64,000 nt of DNA from Cristatella mucedo. Taxonomy: Eukaryota > Bryozoa > Phylactolaemata > Cristatellidae. Under the pieces are notes generated by a model that was given only the letters and a program-made list of their open reading frames with translations, did not search any database and was not told the origin of the DNA. Position numbers and translations under genes: made by a program. Of this stretch, positions 44,640 through 54,775 are shown piece after piece (positions within the stretch are counted from its first letter, which is position 1; each line of letters opens with the position of its first letter). The stretch lies in assembly GCA_009760855.2 (NCBI GenBank), contig WPIO01000001.1, positions 23,692,001-23,756,000 on the forward strand, in the 5' to 3' direction.

Positions 44640-45025
44640 GCGACGAGCTTCGCCGACTTCGCCTCGGCAGCCGGATCGAACTTTCTCGGGCCGCTAACGG
44701 CCGTCTGCGGGATGGAAGGCGGCGGGCCCAGCGATTTTCGCAAGCTAGCCGTAGACGGCAAGTGCTGCTTCTGCGCTCGACCGGGCGCCGCCGCCGTCGG
44801 CGCGCCCCCGGCGGCGGCGGCGCCGCTCGACTGCCTCAGTGAGACCGCCGCCGGTCCGGCGCCATCGCCGCTCCCAGGGATTCCGGTGCCGCCGCCGGGC
44901 GGCCGCAGCTGTTGAACGATGCGAGGCCTGGGGACACCCGCAGGAAGGGTCTCCGCGCACGATTTGGTGTGCGAGCCTCCTCCGCGCGGGTTGGATTTCG
45001 ACGACTGCCCCGTCGAGCTGGCTGC
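44269..45025 (-). CDS. PEAK-like: PEAK-like scaffold, coding exon 2 (residues 77-328 plus 1 nt)
   Basis: Acceptor 'tctgctcattttag|GCA' (phase 0, as exon 1 requires) and donor GCACAC|GTGAGT, leaving one nucleotide for exon 3. The 252 codons are uninterrupted. The exon is low-complexity and CpG-rich, with a run of nine prolines, a run of eleven glycines written as a CCG repeat, and alanine runs. Near its end is A-E-H-I-Y-A-E-I (Tyr309), closely resembling the EPIYAES motif of PRAG1/Pragmin, whose phosphorylated tyrosine recruits the Csk SH2 domain. The frame continues past the donor to 44087, but composition changes and the donor is strong. Confidence 0.8.
44462..44493. repeat. PEAK-like: (CCG)n trinucleotide repeat inside exon 2
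   Basis: About ten CCG units; on the minus strand they encode the polyglycine run of exon 2. Confidence 0.95.
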
Positions 45026-45110
45026 CTAAAATGAGCAGACGAGCAAGCAGCGTAGCGTCAGGTTGAACTGACCCGCATCGACGTTGAGCTGCACACGATA
45101 AGCTCGATAC

Positions 45111-45287
45111 CATAGCAGCAGCCATTACAGCCAAGCTCGACAACTCAGACGTCTGCGCTGACGTTTCCGTCTCGTTTCGACCGCAAGCAAAAGCGTCAAC
45201 CTCGAGTAGCCGAGCCAGCCTCTCAGAGGAGGTGCGTTTGAGTTCTGCTTGCAATCTCTCCTCCGCGTCTCGGCGACAATTTTCGAC
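45111..45287 (-). CDS. Possible extra PEAK-like exon (59 codons), uncertain
   Basis: Upstream of exon 2 the minus strand keeps an open, charged, helix-like frame (C-R-R-D-A-E-E-R-L-Q-A-E-L-K-R-T-S) that begins right after a TAG and could follow an AG acceptor at 45289-45288. A possible donor ATG|GTATCG at 45110 would make the exon phase 0 at both ends, compatible with exons 1 and 2. Both splice sites are weak and the resulting intron is only about 85 bp, so this may equally be non-coding GC-rich sequence. Confidence 0.25.
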
Positions 45288-45289
45288 CT

Positions 45290-46330
45290 ACCCGATGACG
45301 CTGCGGCTAGCTGTAATCATTTTCGAGCGCATTTCAGTTCAGGCTGCAGCTCTGTAAGACCTGGCGCTCCACTCTGTCCGGTATCGGAACGTGTATGGGG
45401 CACTCGACGGCGACTGCGCTTAACTGATAATATAGCGAAAGACGCTTTCTTTTGAAAAAGCTTGGCCTAGTTCATGGCTGGACGATAGAAATCCACTGCA
45501 ACGATGACTTCTTACGTTTAGACTCGTATGCGGCTTCCCTGCAACCTATTATGGCAGTGATGTTTGCCTGCTAAGTTTTGGATGGCGCAGTGCAGCCGTG
45601 TGCTCTTTGATAATCGTTCTTTACTAGCGCAGTCAAACAGCAACGGGAGAACTAGCAAAACTTTAAGGATTTAGTTGGTGCGTAGCTAATGGTTTGCTTG
45701 AGAAAGAGTCGCCAGCTTTTGCTGCTATGGAAGCATACTCTTACTAAAAAATATGCAAGAGTGCGAGTATCTAAGTCTGTGTGCACGTGCTGGCGCATGT
45801 GTTCGAAAGCACATTATAGCTATTTACATGCAAAGTGCATGTCCTTTTGTAACAAAAATGCGAGGACCCGTAGAGGAATCCTCTTAATACTTGGATTTTC
45901 TTTGGTAAGATAATATACCCACATCTCCTGCAGACCACTAGGTGCCTGATCAGTGGGCTCCGATAGGACATCCGCCTTTTCATGAAGTGGGAACTGGTAA
46001 CATCAACTGAAATCTGGAATAAATGAACAGTATATGTGTATACAATTTTTATTCATGCAACGCATTCAATACATAGAGATGAGTATGGGTGGACTGTCTA
46101 AGCAGTATGTACTTATGTGTTCCTACATGCATACGCAGATATAAAAGCTTTAGAAGCAAGTGGCCATAGCAGCCAGTGGGACATCTTGGTCGACACTTTG
46201 CAGAGATCCCTAAAAGCCAATCGACTGCTGAAACTCGGCTGCGTTTTTTCTGGTCGGTCGCCAGTGACGTAGCTAGAACATTGCACCTCTTTTGTCTCGC
46301 TTCTCCGGCTCCCAGTCAGGCATCAAGTTG
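45290..46330. other. No recognised feature
   Basis: Intron 1 of the PEAK-like gene. Nothing recognised. Confidence 0.45.
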
Positions 46331-46331
46331 G

Positions 46332-46470
<139 letters not shown>

Positions 46471-46924
46471 ATCACTCTCGAGTTCACTTCACTCATTGGC
46501 CATAGCCTTCTCATTTCACCTCCTTGCGCCTCCAGTGTGCTCTCGCTCTTCGGCTTCCAGCCGTCTCACCGTAACTCGCACTAACTTGAATTCTTCTACG
46601 AATCTGGCCGTGAGTTCGTACCTACTGAAAGTGCTGAGATTGCTGCTATTTTCTGCAACCGTATACAACAGTGACTTGGCACCATTTCAGCCTCAGCTAA
46701 ATACGCATTTGCTCAGTTCATTTTTTCACGGGTCCCACGAATTCGCTTTTCCTTCCCGGTTGCTTGACGCGCTTTTTGAATAATTTGAATAATAACTTTG
46801 AATAATTTGGCGCATTTAAGTAACCAACGTTACAACCAACTAGCGGTTTTGAGTAGCTTGTGTGATTTTGCATGCTTGTCAAAGCACGACAACTTACTTG
46901 TCATTCACTTTTTATCGCTTTTTG

Positions 46925-46998
46925 CAGCGAGTTGTAAATCGCCTGAATAGAGATTCGGCTCACTTGGGGCGCTATATAAAAGACTTATTACTATTTTT
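46925..46998 (+). repeat. LINE-A/SINE-B tail
   Basis: 'aatcgcctgaatagagattc' and 'cttggggcgctatataaaag' are nearly identical to the SINE-B end; the tRNA head is absent. Confidence 0.8.
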
Positions 46999-47651
46999 TT
47001 CCGTAATGCTAGCTGAGAGCGTGTAGGCAATCCAATGAGATAAGCTCTTTCGGTCGCATCTAGCAGTCTCTTGGAATCGCCGAACGATAAAGATGCTCGT
47101 CTTTGGTCCAAACTCCGAGGCACTCCTACCAAGACGAACGAAGCGTCGTATCTTTTCCATCACGCGCGCATAAAGCCGAACGAACGTGCATAGAAAACAT
47201 TTCAGTGAGATGTAAGCGCTCAGCAACTTTGCTTTCTCTTAAGTCGCTAAAAACAAATGTGTTATTATCATCGTCGTTATTACCTTCACTGAAAGCTTTG
47301 TTCGCGCTATGACAGCCAGTTTCAGATTAAGCCTCCAGGACTGCTAGTTTTGAAACTCCATCAAGACAGGACTGTCTCCAACTCTGTCGGTGCAGCTCAG
47401 GAATAGTCAGTGTTACCGGACGCTTTAAATCCAGTGCCGCCACAGCTGAACTTCCGCTGCCCTTGCCCTTGCCCTCGCTTTAGCTTACTCGTGTCGGCAG
47501 CATTACTTAAGATCGCAAAGCCGACCCGCGCAAACACGCGAGATTTATAATTTACGGGCCGAATCCATTCCTGCTTGCATCAGCAGCATTGGATCAAATA
47601 GGAATTTTTAAGGGCGGGGATTATGGATTTGAAAGGTTTGCATATAAATCA
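46999..47651. other. No recognised feature
   Basis: Intronic; nothing recognised. Confidence 0.45.
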
Positions 47652-47735
47652 ATATAATAATAATACATTTGATAAAGCACCCTCGGAGAACTCAATCTCT
47701 TTCTAAGGCGCTTTACCATTGCTGCAAAGAAAGCA
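47652..47735 (-). repeat. LINE-A tail, antisense
   Basis: 'aataataatacatttgataa', 'agcaccctcggagaactcaa', 'tctctttctaaggcgcttta' is the reverse-complemented tail with its (ATT)n end. Confidence 0.85.
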
Positions 47736-48013
47736 CAATCGAATAAAACGCGGTAGGTCTAAACGAAGCCAGAGTTCATGCTGTGCAACAATAGCCCGAC
47801 TTAAATTTTCATGGCTAGTGTGTGCGCTTGCGTAGAATAACCCACGAGCTTTATAGCGGCGTAGTTCTTCTACCTTATGTGGAGGATACTGAGGGGGATC
47901 TCAATGGCTACTTGGCGCTAACTTGGTAATTCTGTCAAAGCTATCACTAAATCTCCACGCAAGTATTAATATCATTACGTGCGAGATGTCATCGCATTTG
48001 CGAAACTGAGCTT

Positions 48014-48168
48014 TTATATATAATATATATATAATTCGTTTGTATAGCGCCCCAAGAGAACTTAATCTCTATTCAGGCGCTTCACATGTGCCTCGGGGCT
48101 CGAGCCCACGGCTTGAGCCAGACCTCGGTTGGGGCGAGCCCCTTAACCGCTGGACCAAACCAGCACGT
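48014..48168 (-). mobile_element. SINE-B, well preserved
   Basis: Full tRNA-like head ('ggtttggtccagcggttaag' on the minus strand), B-box-like 'gggctcgagcccc', and the LINE-A-like tail. Confidence 0.88.
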
Positions 48169-48634
48169 TGCACCAGAGACTTTAGACCAGAGACACCAGA
48201 GACTTTTACTCACTCACTAGTGCATAAACTGGGCTGCTTTCACCGTCCCTGACTCCCCCTCCCCCTCCCACGCGGCCATAGAACAGTGGATCAAGTTGAA
48301 AGCTTCACCGGTCACCCATAAGGCACACGACGGCGGCAGGTTTTGGAATCGTCTGGTAGCTGAAAAGCTGGAACAGTGTCAGCACTGTCCTAGCACTTCC
48401 AGCTCTCGTCTAAAGACCTCTAATGACGATAGATTTTCGCTGCTGCAGCAGCAAGACCCGGACGAGTAAGTCGCTCTAGCGATGCAGAGGGGTGCCTGCA
48501 GTCAGTCCGTAGCCGCCGCCACCTTGCCAACTCTGACAGCTTCCCCACTAGGGCCGACCGCTCAGGTTTGGAATCGTGTGGCGGGAAAATCTTGTATTAC
48601 CTCCCCCCCCCCCGGGATAGCTTTCTGAGAGTGA
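48169..48634. other. No recognised feature
   Basis: Intronic; contains a short direct repeat 'accagagacttt' near 48172-48210 and a C-run near 48604. Confidence 0.45.
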
Positions 48635-48716
48635 GTGAGAGAGCGAGAGAGAGCGAGCGGGCGAGAGAGAGAGAGCGAGAGAGAGAGAGAGAGAGTGAGA
48701 GAGAGCGAGAGAGAGA
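48635..48716. repeat. (GA)n microsatellite
   Basis: GAGA tract with GC interruptions. Confidence 0.93.
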
Positions 48717-48779
48717 CACTTGGGCTACGTTCGCCCAACCGGAACATGCCGAAGTAGTAGAACGCTCGTAGAAGTGTCT

Positions 48780-49190
48780 GGCTGAGAGGCGGGCGGGCGT
48801 GCGCGCGAGATTACTCAGCGACCATTTACTCGCCGTCGACTGCCAACCGCATGCTGCGGCATCGCGCGCCGTGCGACCGTCGCTTTCAGGCAGAGGGACC
48901 GCCGGCTGACTTGCTCGATGATCGGAAGGTATTTAAAAATGCCGAGTCGCCGCGAGCCCGCGGCGGGCCAGCGCGCAGGCCAGAATGCGTGCGACGGGCC
49001 CACCGCCGAAGCCGCATTGGAGGGCGAAAGAAGCTGGCCGTCTGGGACAGCATCTGTCTCGGCCGGCTTTGGTCAAGGACCGTATCCGCCACGGACAGCA
49101 TCCTTCGAGCGCTGCGGAAAGTCGAGGCGGCAAAAGGTCCGGCACGCGCCGCCACCGAGGCTAGACCTACGCACTGCAGAGCTTGCAATT
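48780..49190. other. CpG-rich block in intron 1 of the PEAK-like gene
   Basis: Short CpG-island-like stretch with open frames on both strands and no recognised motif. A candidate enhancer or promoter by composition only. Confidence 0.35.
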
Positions 49191-49734
49191 ATGTATGACC
49201 ATCATATGACTGCAGTTATTAAATGTTGGCGCGCCTACCTAAAACGGCAGTGCGACAATTCAGGCAAATCGGAAAGCAGTACGCTGCGCCAGCTGCAATA
49301 GCTTTAAATCGCTGCAATAGCTTTTAAAGTGCGAGCGCTTGCAGCGCTGATGTGCCTCTGTAAATGTACCGAGGAGTTATTGCAATGAACGCAGGTTACA
49401 GGGTAAAGCACGTTGGCTTCTACTTCCGACACCTAGCGTCGCGTTTCGTCCTAGGAGGATACTGTCACACAATCGCATTTAACCCAATTCCGTCAATATG
49501 TATGCTCCCTCAGTCTAAACACTGGCCGTTGCAATGGCTGCGATACGGTCAGGAGCGGTCAGACATACAAGCAGGCACGCATCTGCACTCCTATTTTGGA
49601 TATCTTGCCGGTCGGAGCCGGGCAGTTCCGTCCTTGATCCGTGAATACGGGGCGCATATGTTCGCCATAAGCCATTTCTCACAAGAGTCCATTTTCCAAA
49701 ATAGACAGTCACCAAAAATGAGTTTTACGGCTAC
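49191..49734. other. No recognised feature
   Basis: The + frame 49364-49750 (128 codons) has no recognised motif and runs into SINE-A. Confidence 0.4.
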
Positions 49735-49905
49735 CGTCATGGCACACTAGCTAAGGCGGTTGCTTTCACGACCTCGGTCCCGAGGTCGTGAGTTCGATTC
49801 CTGCGGTGGGCGATCCTTTATCGCCACTGCAAGCGGTGGTGATGGCTGTAAAAGGCTCTTCTGTCGCTATACAAAAAGAGGCTGTTTAATCAGCTAGGAT
49901 TTATT
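49735..49905 (+). mobile_element. SINE-A, well preserved
   Basis: A-box region 'tggcacactagctaagg', a long palindrome at 49766-49789, B box 'agttcgattcc', body and 3' end 'ggctgtttaatcagctagga' followed by a (TTTA)n tail to about 49918. Confidence 0.92.
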
Positions 49906-49937
49906 TATTTATTTATACAGCAGGACGGTCGAAACCT

Positions 49938-50087
49938 AGGCTGGTTTGGTCTAGCGGTTAAGGTGCTCGCCCCGACCAAGGTCTGACTGAGGTCGTGGGC
50001 TCGAGCCCCGAGGCATATGTGAAGCGCCTGAATAGAGATTAAGTTCTCTTGAGGCGCTATATAAATAAATTACATTTATACATTTAG
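49938..50087 (+). mobile_element. SINE-B, well preserved
   Basis: Follows SINE-A in the same orientation. 'ggtttggtctagcggttaag', then 'gggctcgagccccgagg', then 'aagcgcctgaatagagat', then 'taagttctcttgaggcgc', then an AT-rich end. Confidence 0.92.
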
Positions 50088-50699
50088 GCTGTAAGACATA
50101 GTACACTAATACGCCTATATCTTTATAGGCATAGTGATGTATGACCGGGGTCTTAATCGTCGACATTTTACGAGTTCTGGAGGTGCCGTGGGACGCCGGA
50201 AGTTAGCTTGTTCGGACTGCATATTTCTACCCGGATCTCGTACGCAGAGCTGCTCTGCTGATAGCCTGCTACTCATTCCCTCTCAGATCACTAGAATGCG
50301 CAGGCAAAAAAGCTGCAGGAGCGGAAGCTCACGAGCAGCTCTGGCATACTGCGGCGACAAATGTGCTGCAATATCACGCGATTATAAACTATGAGCTTGG
50401 CCCCTGACTGCGAACTGAGAATCGCTTATAAATAGTCGCGATCAGCCGAGGCTTATGAACAGCACGGTATATTATTCTGTGGGGAAGGAGATTATTGGAA
50501 AGCCGCTTAGGGTTTGAGTGCGATATAGAAAATTCTCATGCGAAATACGCGAGTAGTCTTTGCGGCTTCGTGTAATGGAGATGCATTGCATCACATTTTT
50601 GTGCGATTTACGACCTGGCCAGCATATAAGACTTGATTCTGATGGCAATAGCTCTCTACGAGCAAGGGTCTGCCGGAAGTCGCCTGTGGTACCAGCCAT
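50088..50699. other. No recognised feature
   Basis: Intronic; nothing firmly recognised. The minus-strand frame 50699-50472 could be LINE-derived but has no diagnostic motif. Confidence 0.35.
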
Positions 50700-51330
50700 T
50701 CGGTACTGCTGCTAGCAGTGCCTGCGGGTTTTCGAGCTGAGCCGCCGCATCACTATTTGGCGTATTGAGAGTGTCAGGTCTCTGCATACTGCAGGAGTTG
50801 TGCCGATGAGCATAGTGTAGCCGGCTTCCAAGTTCACTACCTGAATGTTCCTGCGGCAGGGCTGAAGGGGCTCCGACCGTTCAGCATAGAGAGCCGGTCG
50901 CCGGCCCCTTTTCGGGTTGTCCCGAGTAAGCAGAGACCTACGGACCACAGAATCGAAATGAGATCGGAGAAATTTAACATAAAGGAGGATTTAGTACCTA
51001 GAGGGCGATAGACTACTGCCACTATCGGTAGCTTGTTTTCGGGTGAAATCAAGACAATCGATTCAAAAGACTGCTTCGAGGGTACTGCAAATGGCTTGAA
51101 GTTGAATTTCGAGCGCACGACAACAGCAACTCCACCTCCAAATTCGATTGATCTAGGGGTGTGAAAGAATAAGAAACCAGTTGGAATAGCGTTTTAATTG
51201 GCGGACTGTTTACCGATTTTAGCCAAATTTCAGTTAAGGCGAACAGGTCAAGACAATCTTCAGAAATAAGGCCGCTTATTACCAGAGGTTTATTGCACAT
51301 TGAGCAAGGATTCTATTGTAAGTAATTTAG
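50700..51330 (-). mobile_element. LINE endonuclease-domain fragment, antisense
   Basis: The minus strand encodes an APE-type endonuclease start: LISEDCLDLFALTEIWLKS, with the L-T-E motif that carries the catalytic glutamate. Further on is SFESIVLISPENKLPIVAVV, the F-E-S/x-x-V-L beta-strand region. Frame changes separate the pieces. It most likely belongs to LINE-A, since no other copy here retains this domain for comparison. Confidence 0.75.
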
Positions 51331-51359
51331 TCTGTCCAATCTTTCTTTTTCTGCCATAA

Positions 51360-51450
51360 CCTTTCAAAGATGCCCAGAATATATATATAAATATAATATA
51401 TATATAAATATATACATATATATATATATAAATATAATATATATAAAGAT
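51360..51450. repeat. AT-rich (TATA/AATATA)n microsatellite
   Basis: Alternating TATATA and AAATATAATATA units. Confidence 0.9.
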
Positions 51451-51754
51451 AGAAATCCCATTAAAAGACTTGAATCCAACAGTGAATATAACATAACTAG
51501 CATATGGCCGTGAGCAGTCGTCATTAGTTTCAGTGTTGTACTACAATGCGACCCTGAGTGTCTGCTGACTTATTGGCAAGCCCAGCCTTGCCGGTGAGCC
51601 CAGCCTACTGTCGGGCGAGAAATCCGTACCACGACACTAAGTCGTGAAGCGCTCGTATCTTACCTTCAGTATATTTCTTTTTGACCTTGTCACGATTGAT
51701 TTCGCTGAGCTTTGACAGCTCGAAGGTCCCGGACTTCGTTTCCGGTCTCTTCCT

Positions 51755-53075
51755 TACATCTCGCCTGGGCATCACTGGCACTGCTCTGCAGTGGTTCAGG
51801 TCCTATCTCAGTGGGAGACTCCAGAGTATTGACGTGAATGGACAAAGATCATCTGAAGTACCTCTGAAATATGGAGTACCTCAGGGCTCAGTGCTAGGTC
51901 CGGTTCTTTTCACGGTTTATACTCTCCCTCTTGCTGATGTGATGGCCAAGCACAATCTAGGCTTTCACTTCTATGCGGATGACAATCAGTTGTACCTTTG
52001 CTTTGATCCCTCCCAGCCTTCGAGCACCTCAAATTCTCTCAACTCACTAGCTGCATGCATTGATGACATCCGCACATGGATGGCAGCAAATTTTCTAAAA
52101 CTAAACGATGATAAAACTAACTTACTTGTTATGGGCAAACCCAGTGGGATTCAGAGATTGGAAAGGCTGACGCTCAAAACTGACTCTGCCAGCATATCTC
52201 CAGTTGAATCAGCTCGAAATCTAGGTGTCATATTCCAAAGCGACCTCTCGTAAGACGACCATATCAGCTCCACAGTCAAATCCGCCTATTTTCAGCTTCA
52301 TAACATTGCTAAAATTCGGGCTTGTTTAGATAAAGATACCACATCTAAGTTGGTCCATGCATTCGTGACATCCCGTCTCGACTTCTGCAACTCACTGCTT
52401 ACTGGCCTACCAGCATGTGCGATCAGGCGATTGCAGCTGGTGCAAAACTCGGCAGCTAGACTTGTCTGTCGTGAGCGTCGCAGTTGCCACATTACTCCAC
52501 TTCTCGCCGACCTGCACTGGCTACCAGTCAAGCAACGGATTGACTTCAAGGTTTTGTCGCTCACTTTTAGGTCCCTTCATTCTATGGCTCCAGCCTATCT
52601 GTCAGATATACTACCCCATCAGGCCAAGCATCGTACCACCCGCTTTTCGGAATCCAACAGTCTAGAAATACCTCATACAAACCTGAAATCCTTTGGAGAC
52701 CGTGCATTTAGTTCATATGCTCCCAAAGCCTGGAGCTCCCTCCCGACCTGCGTCAGAACATCCCTTGACCTGACCACATTTAAAAGGAACCTAAAAACAC
52801 ACCTATTTAGGACAGCATTTAGTGGGTCCCTGTGATTCGTCCTTGATGTGCTTATGCGTGCTGACACTGTGCATGCTGCCACTAACCACATTTGCATGCT
52901 GACCCTGTGCATGTCACCCTTAACCATATTATTCATTTCGTTTGTTTTTCAAGCATGATTTTACTTACCATTCAATTGCATTTCACTTTACAGCAAATGT
53001 AAAGCGCCTAGAGAGAGATTAAGTTCTCTGAGGGCGCTTTATCAAGTGAATTATTATTATTATTATTATACAATC
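51755..53075 (+). mobile_element. LINE-A, best-preserved RT half and 3' end
   Basis: Encodes the second half of a non-LTR reverse transcriptase: LGITGTALQWFRSYLSGRLQ, then GVPQGSVLGPVLF, then the active-site box FYADDNQLYL, then the C-terminal region (SRLDFCNSLLTGLPACAIRR; LLADLHWLPVKQRIDFKVLS; SYAPKAWSSLPTCVRTS; TFKRNLKTHLFRTAF). A single in-frame TAA at 52251-52253 breaks the frame where an S-x-D-D-H segment is expected; both halves are otherwise in the same frame. The 3' UTR ends in the stem-loop 'aaagcgcc...agggcgcttt' (53001-53040) and (ATT)n. The motif set is that of the L2/CR1-like group. Confidence 0.93.
53001..53040 (+). promoter_or_regulatory. LINE-A 3' stem-loop
   Basis: Outer stem AAAGCGCC with GGGCGCTTT and inner pairing between 'agaga' and 'tctct'. 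In related LINEs such a 3' hairpin is the template structure recognised by the RT. SINE-B keeps the same fold. Confidence 0.7.
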
Positions 53076-53769
53076 ACTGCGACGTTGCTATTGGCAGGCA
53101 TTGTTGCTGTGCTCGTGCTGGTCGCTGGGTGGTGATTGTAGCTCTCTGATGCTCTCGCCCATCTATCCACCAGTACGCCTAAATAACACTAACGTAGTTT
53201 AACCGAGGACAGAATCACAAGCAACCAGCTTATGGCAGATTCGCCTACAGTAAGCCTACGAGACGTGCTGGTCCAAGATGGCATTCGCCGTTTTTTCAGA
53301 AATGTCGGGTCGCGAATGAACATGGGGTAAGCATGCAAATGATGCAGGGAGTAAGTATCGCATTTGGAGCTGTGAGGGTCATCGTGGTGAGCGCCCTAGA
53401 TAATTTAAAGATAGCATGCTAAAGCAGCTAGATCTTGAAATTTACTATAGGTTATTAACAGCTCCTGAACTCTTATCATCAGGAACCATAGAGCAAGGCT
53501 TAGCAACAGTAGCACGTTAAAGAAAACTAAATGCTGGAGCTAAAGCATTTAACATAAACCTTACAATAGCCCTTGTAGCTGCTGTAAGTCCTCGTATACG
53601 CCTTACAGATACTGGTGGAACTAGCTCCCGAAGCACAGCTAAGACATTGTAGAAGATTCACTGGTGTGCGCAGAGTATGGCATAGGGGCTATGGCAGAGT
53701 ACCAAAGTAATCAAGAACGAGCATGCTTTACTACCAATTTCTTGATGTATAGCTTTATATTCAACAGCT
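53076..53769. other. No recognised feature
   Basis: Intron 1 of the PEAK-like gene; nothing recognised. Confidence 0.45.
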
Positions 53770-54080
53770 GAAGAAGGCTAAAATCCCCTGAATTGACCAC
53801 ATTTAAAAATAAATTTAAAACGCACCTATTTATCACGGCATCTAGTGGGTCCCTGTGATTTGTCCTTTGTGTGCTTATGCGTGCTGACACTGTGCATGCT
53901 TCCACTAACCAAATTTACCTGCTGACCCTGTGCATGTCACCCGTAACCATGCTATTCTTATTGTTTGTTGAGCATGCTACTACTAACCATTCAATCGTGC
54001 TTCCTTTGCAGCAGATATAAAGCGCCTAGAAGGAGATTGAGTTCTCTGATTTCGCTTTATCAAGTGCTTTATTCTTATTA
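53770..54080 (+). mobile_element. LINE-A 3' end, short copy
   Basis: 'gaccacatttaaaaataaat', then 'aaaacgcacctatttatcac', the 3' UTR ('gcgtgctgacactgtgcatg'), and the tail to about 54075. Confidence 0.88.
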
Positions 54081-54489
54081 GTATCAATCTTATCAGCAAG
54101 AGTACATAAATAATTGTCATCTCTTTCGATATCTGCTACATGATATAAATCATTGATAATTTTAGTTACCCGGTTGCTAATTATTACCGACTACTATTAG
54201 GACAACAAAGTTTCGCGATTTGTAATTTAAAACTGGCTGCTCTGACGAGGTCAGCCCACCTATTACGGACCTAACTAAGCCACAGTGTTGAAATTCAGCT
54301 GCGAAGCAGATATCATACCTAACAGATACGGTAGTTAGCAGCCGTCAAGTACAGATAGTTTCGTATTATGCAAAAGCTCATGCAGCTAAAACTCTTTTAA
54401 GTAGCAGCAGCAGAGCAGCTTGCGTATAACTCTCCGTGTGCGACAGCTACGACGTAAATATTCCTAAAATTACGACTGCATTATATAGT

Positions 54490-54650
54490 ATATAATACAT
54501 ACATATAGTGCCCTAAGAGAAATCAATCTCTATGCAGGTGCTTCACATATGCCACGGGGCTCGATCCCACGACCTCGGTCATTAAACGCATTCACCTCAA
54601 CCTTGGTTCGAGGCGAACACCTTAACTACTGGGCCAAACCAGTGCATGAG
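54490..54650 (-). mobile_element. SINE-B, moderately diverged
   Basis: Reverse-complemented tail ('atagtgccctaagagaaatc'), 'ggggctcgatcccacgacct' and a head ending 'accttaactactgggccaaa', with a short internal insertion. Confidence 0.82.
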
Positions 54651-54775
54651 CATGTGCCTCAAATGTGGCCGGCGATGTGAAAGCGCAACTGCTGCAAATC
54701 ACCAGCTTCGGCATTGACATTGACCTTGCATCTTCGTGCACCGTCCATGCAGTGGGTAAGCACGGGCGCTGTTAC

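Noticed and set aside
54659-54775. Continuation of exon 1 of the PEAK-like gene to the stop at 54659
   Set aside because: Read-through of intron 1 beyond the GAG|GTAACA donor; it would give an isolated 114-residue protein without the rest of the family.
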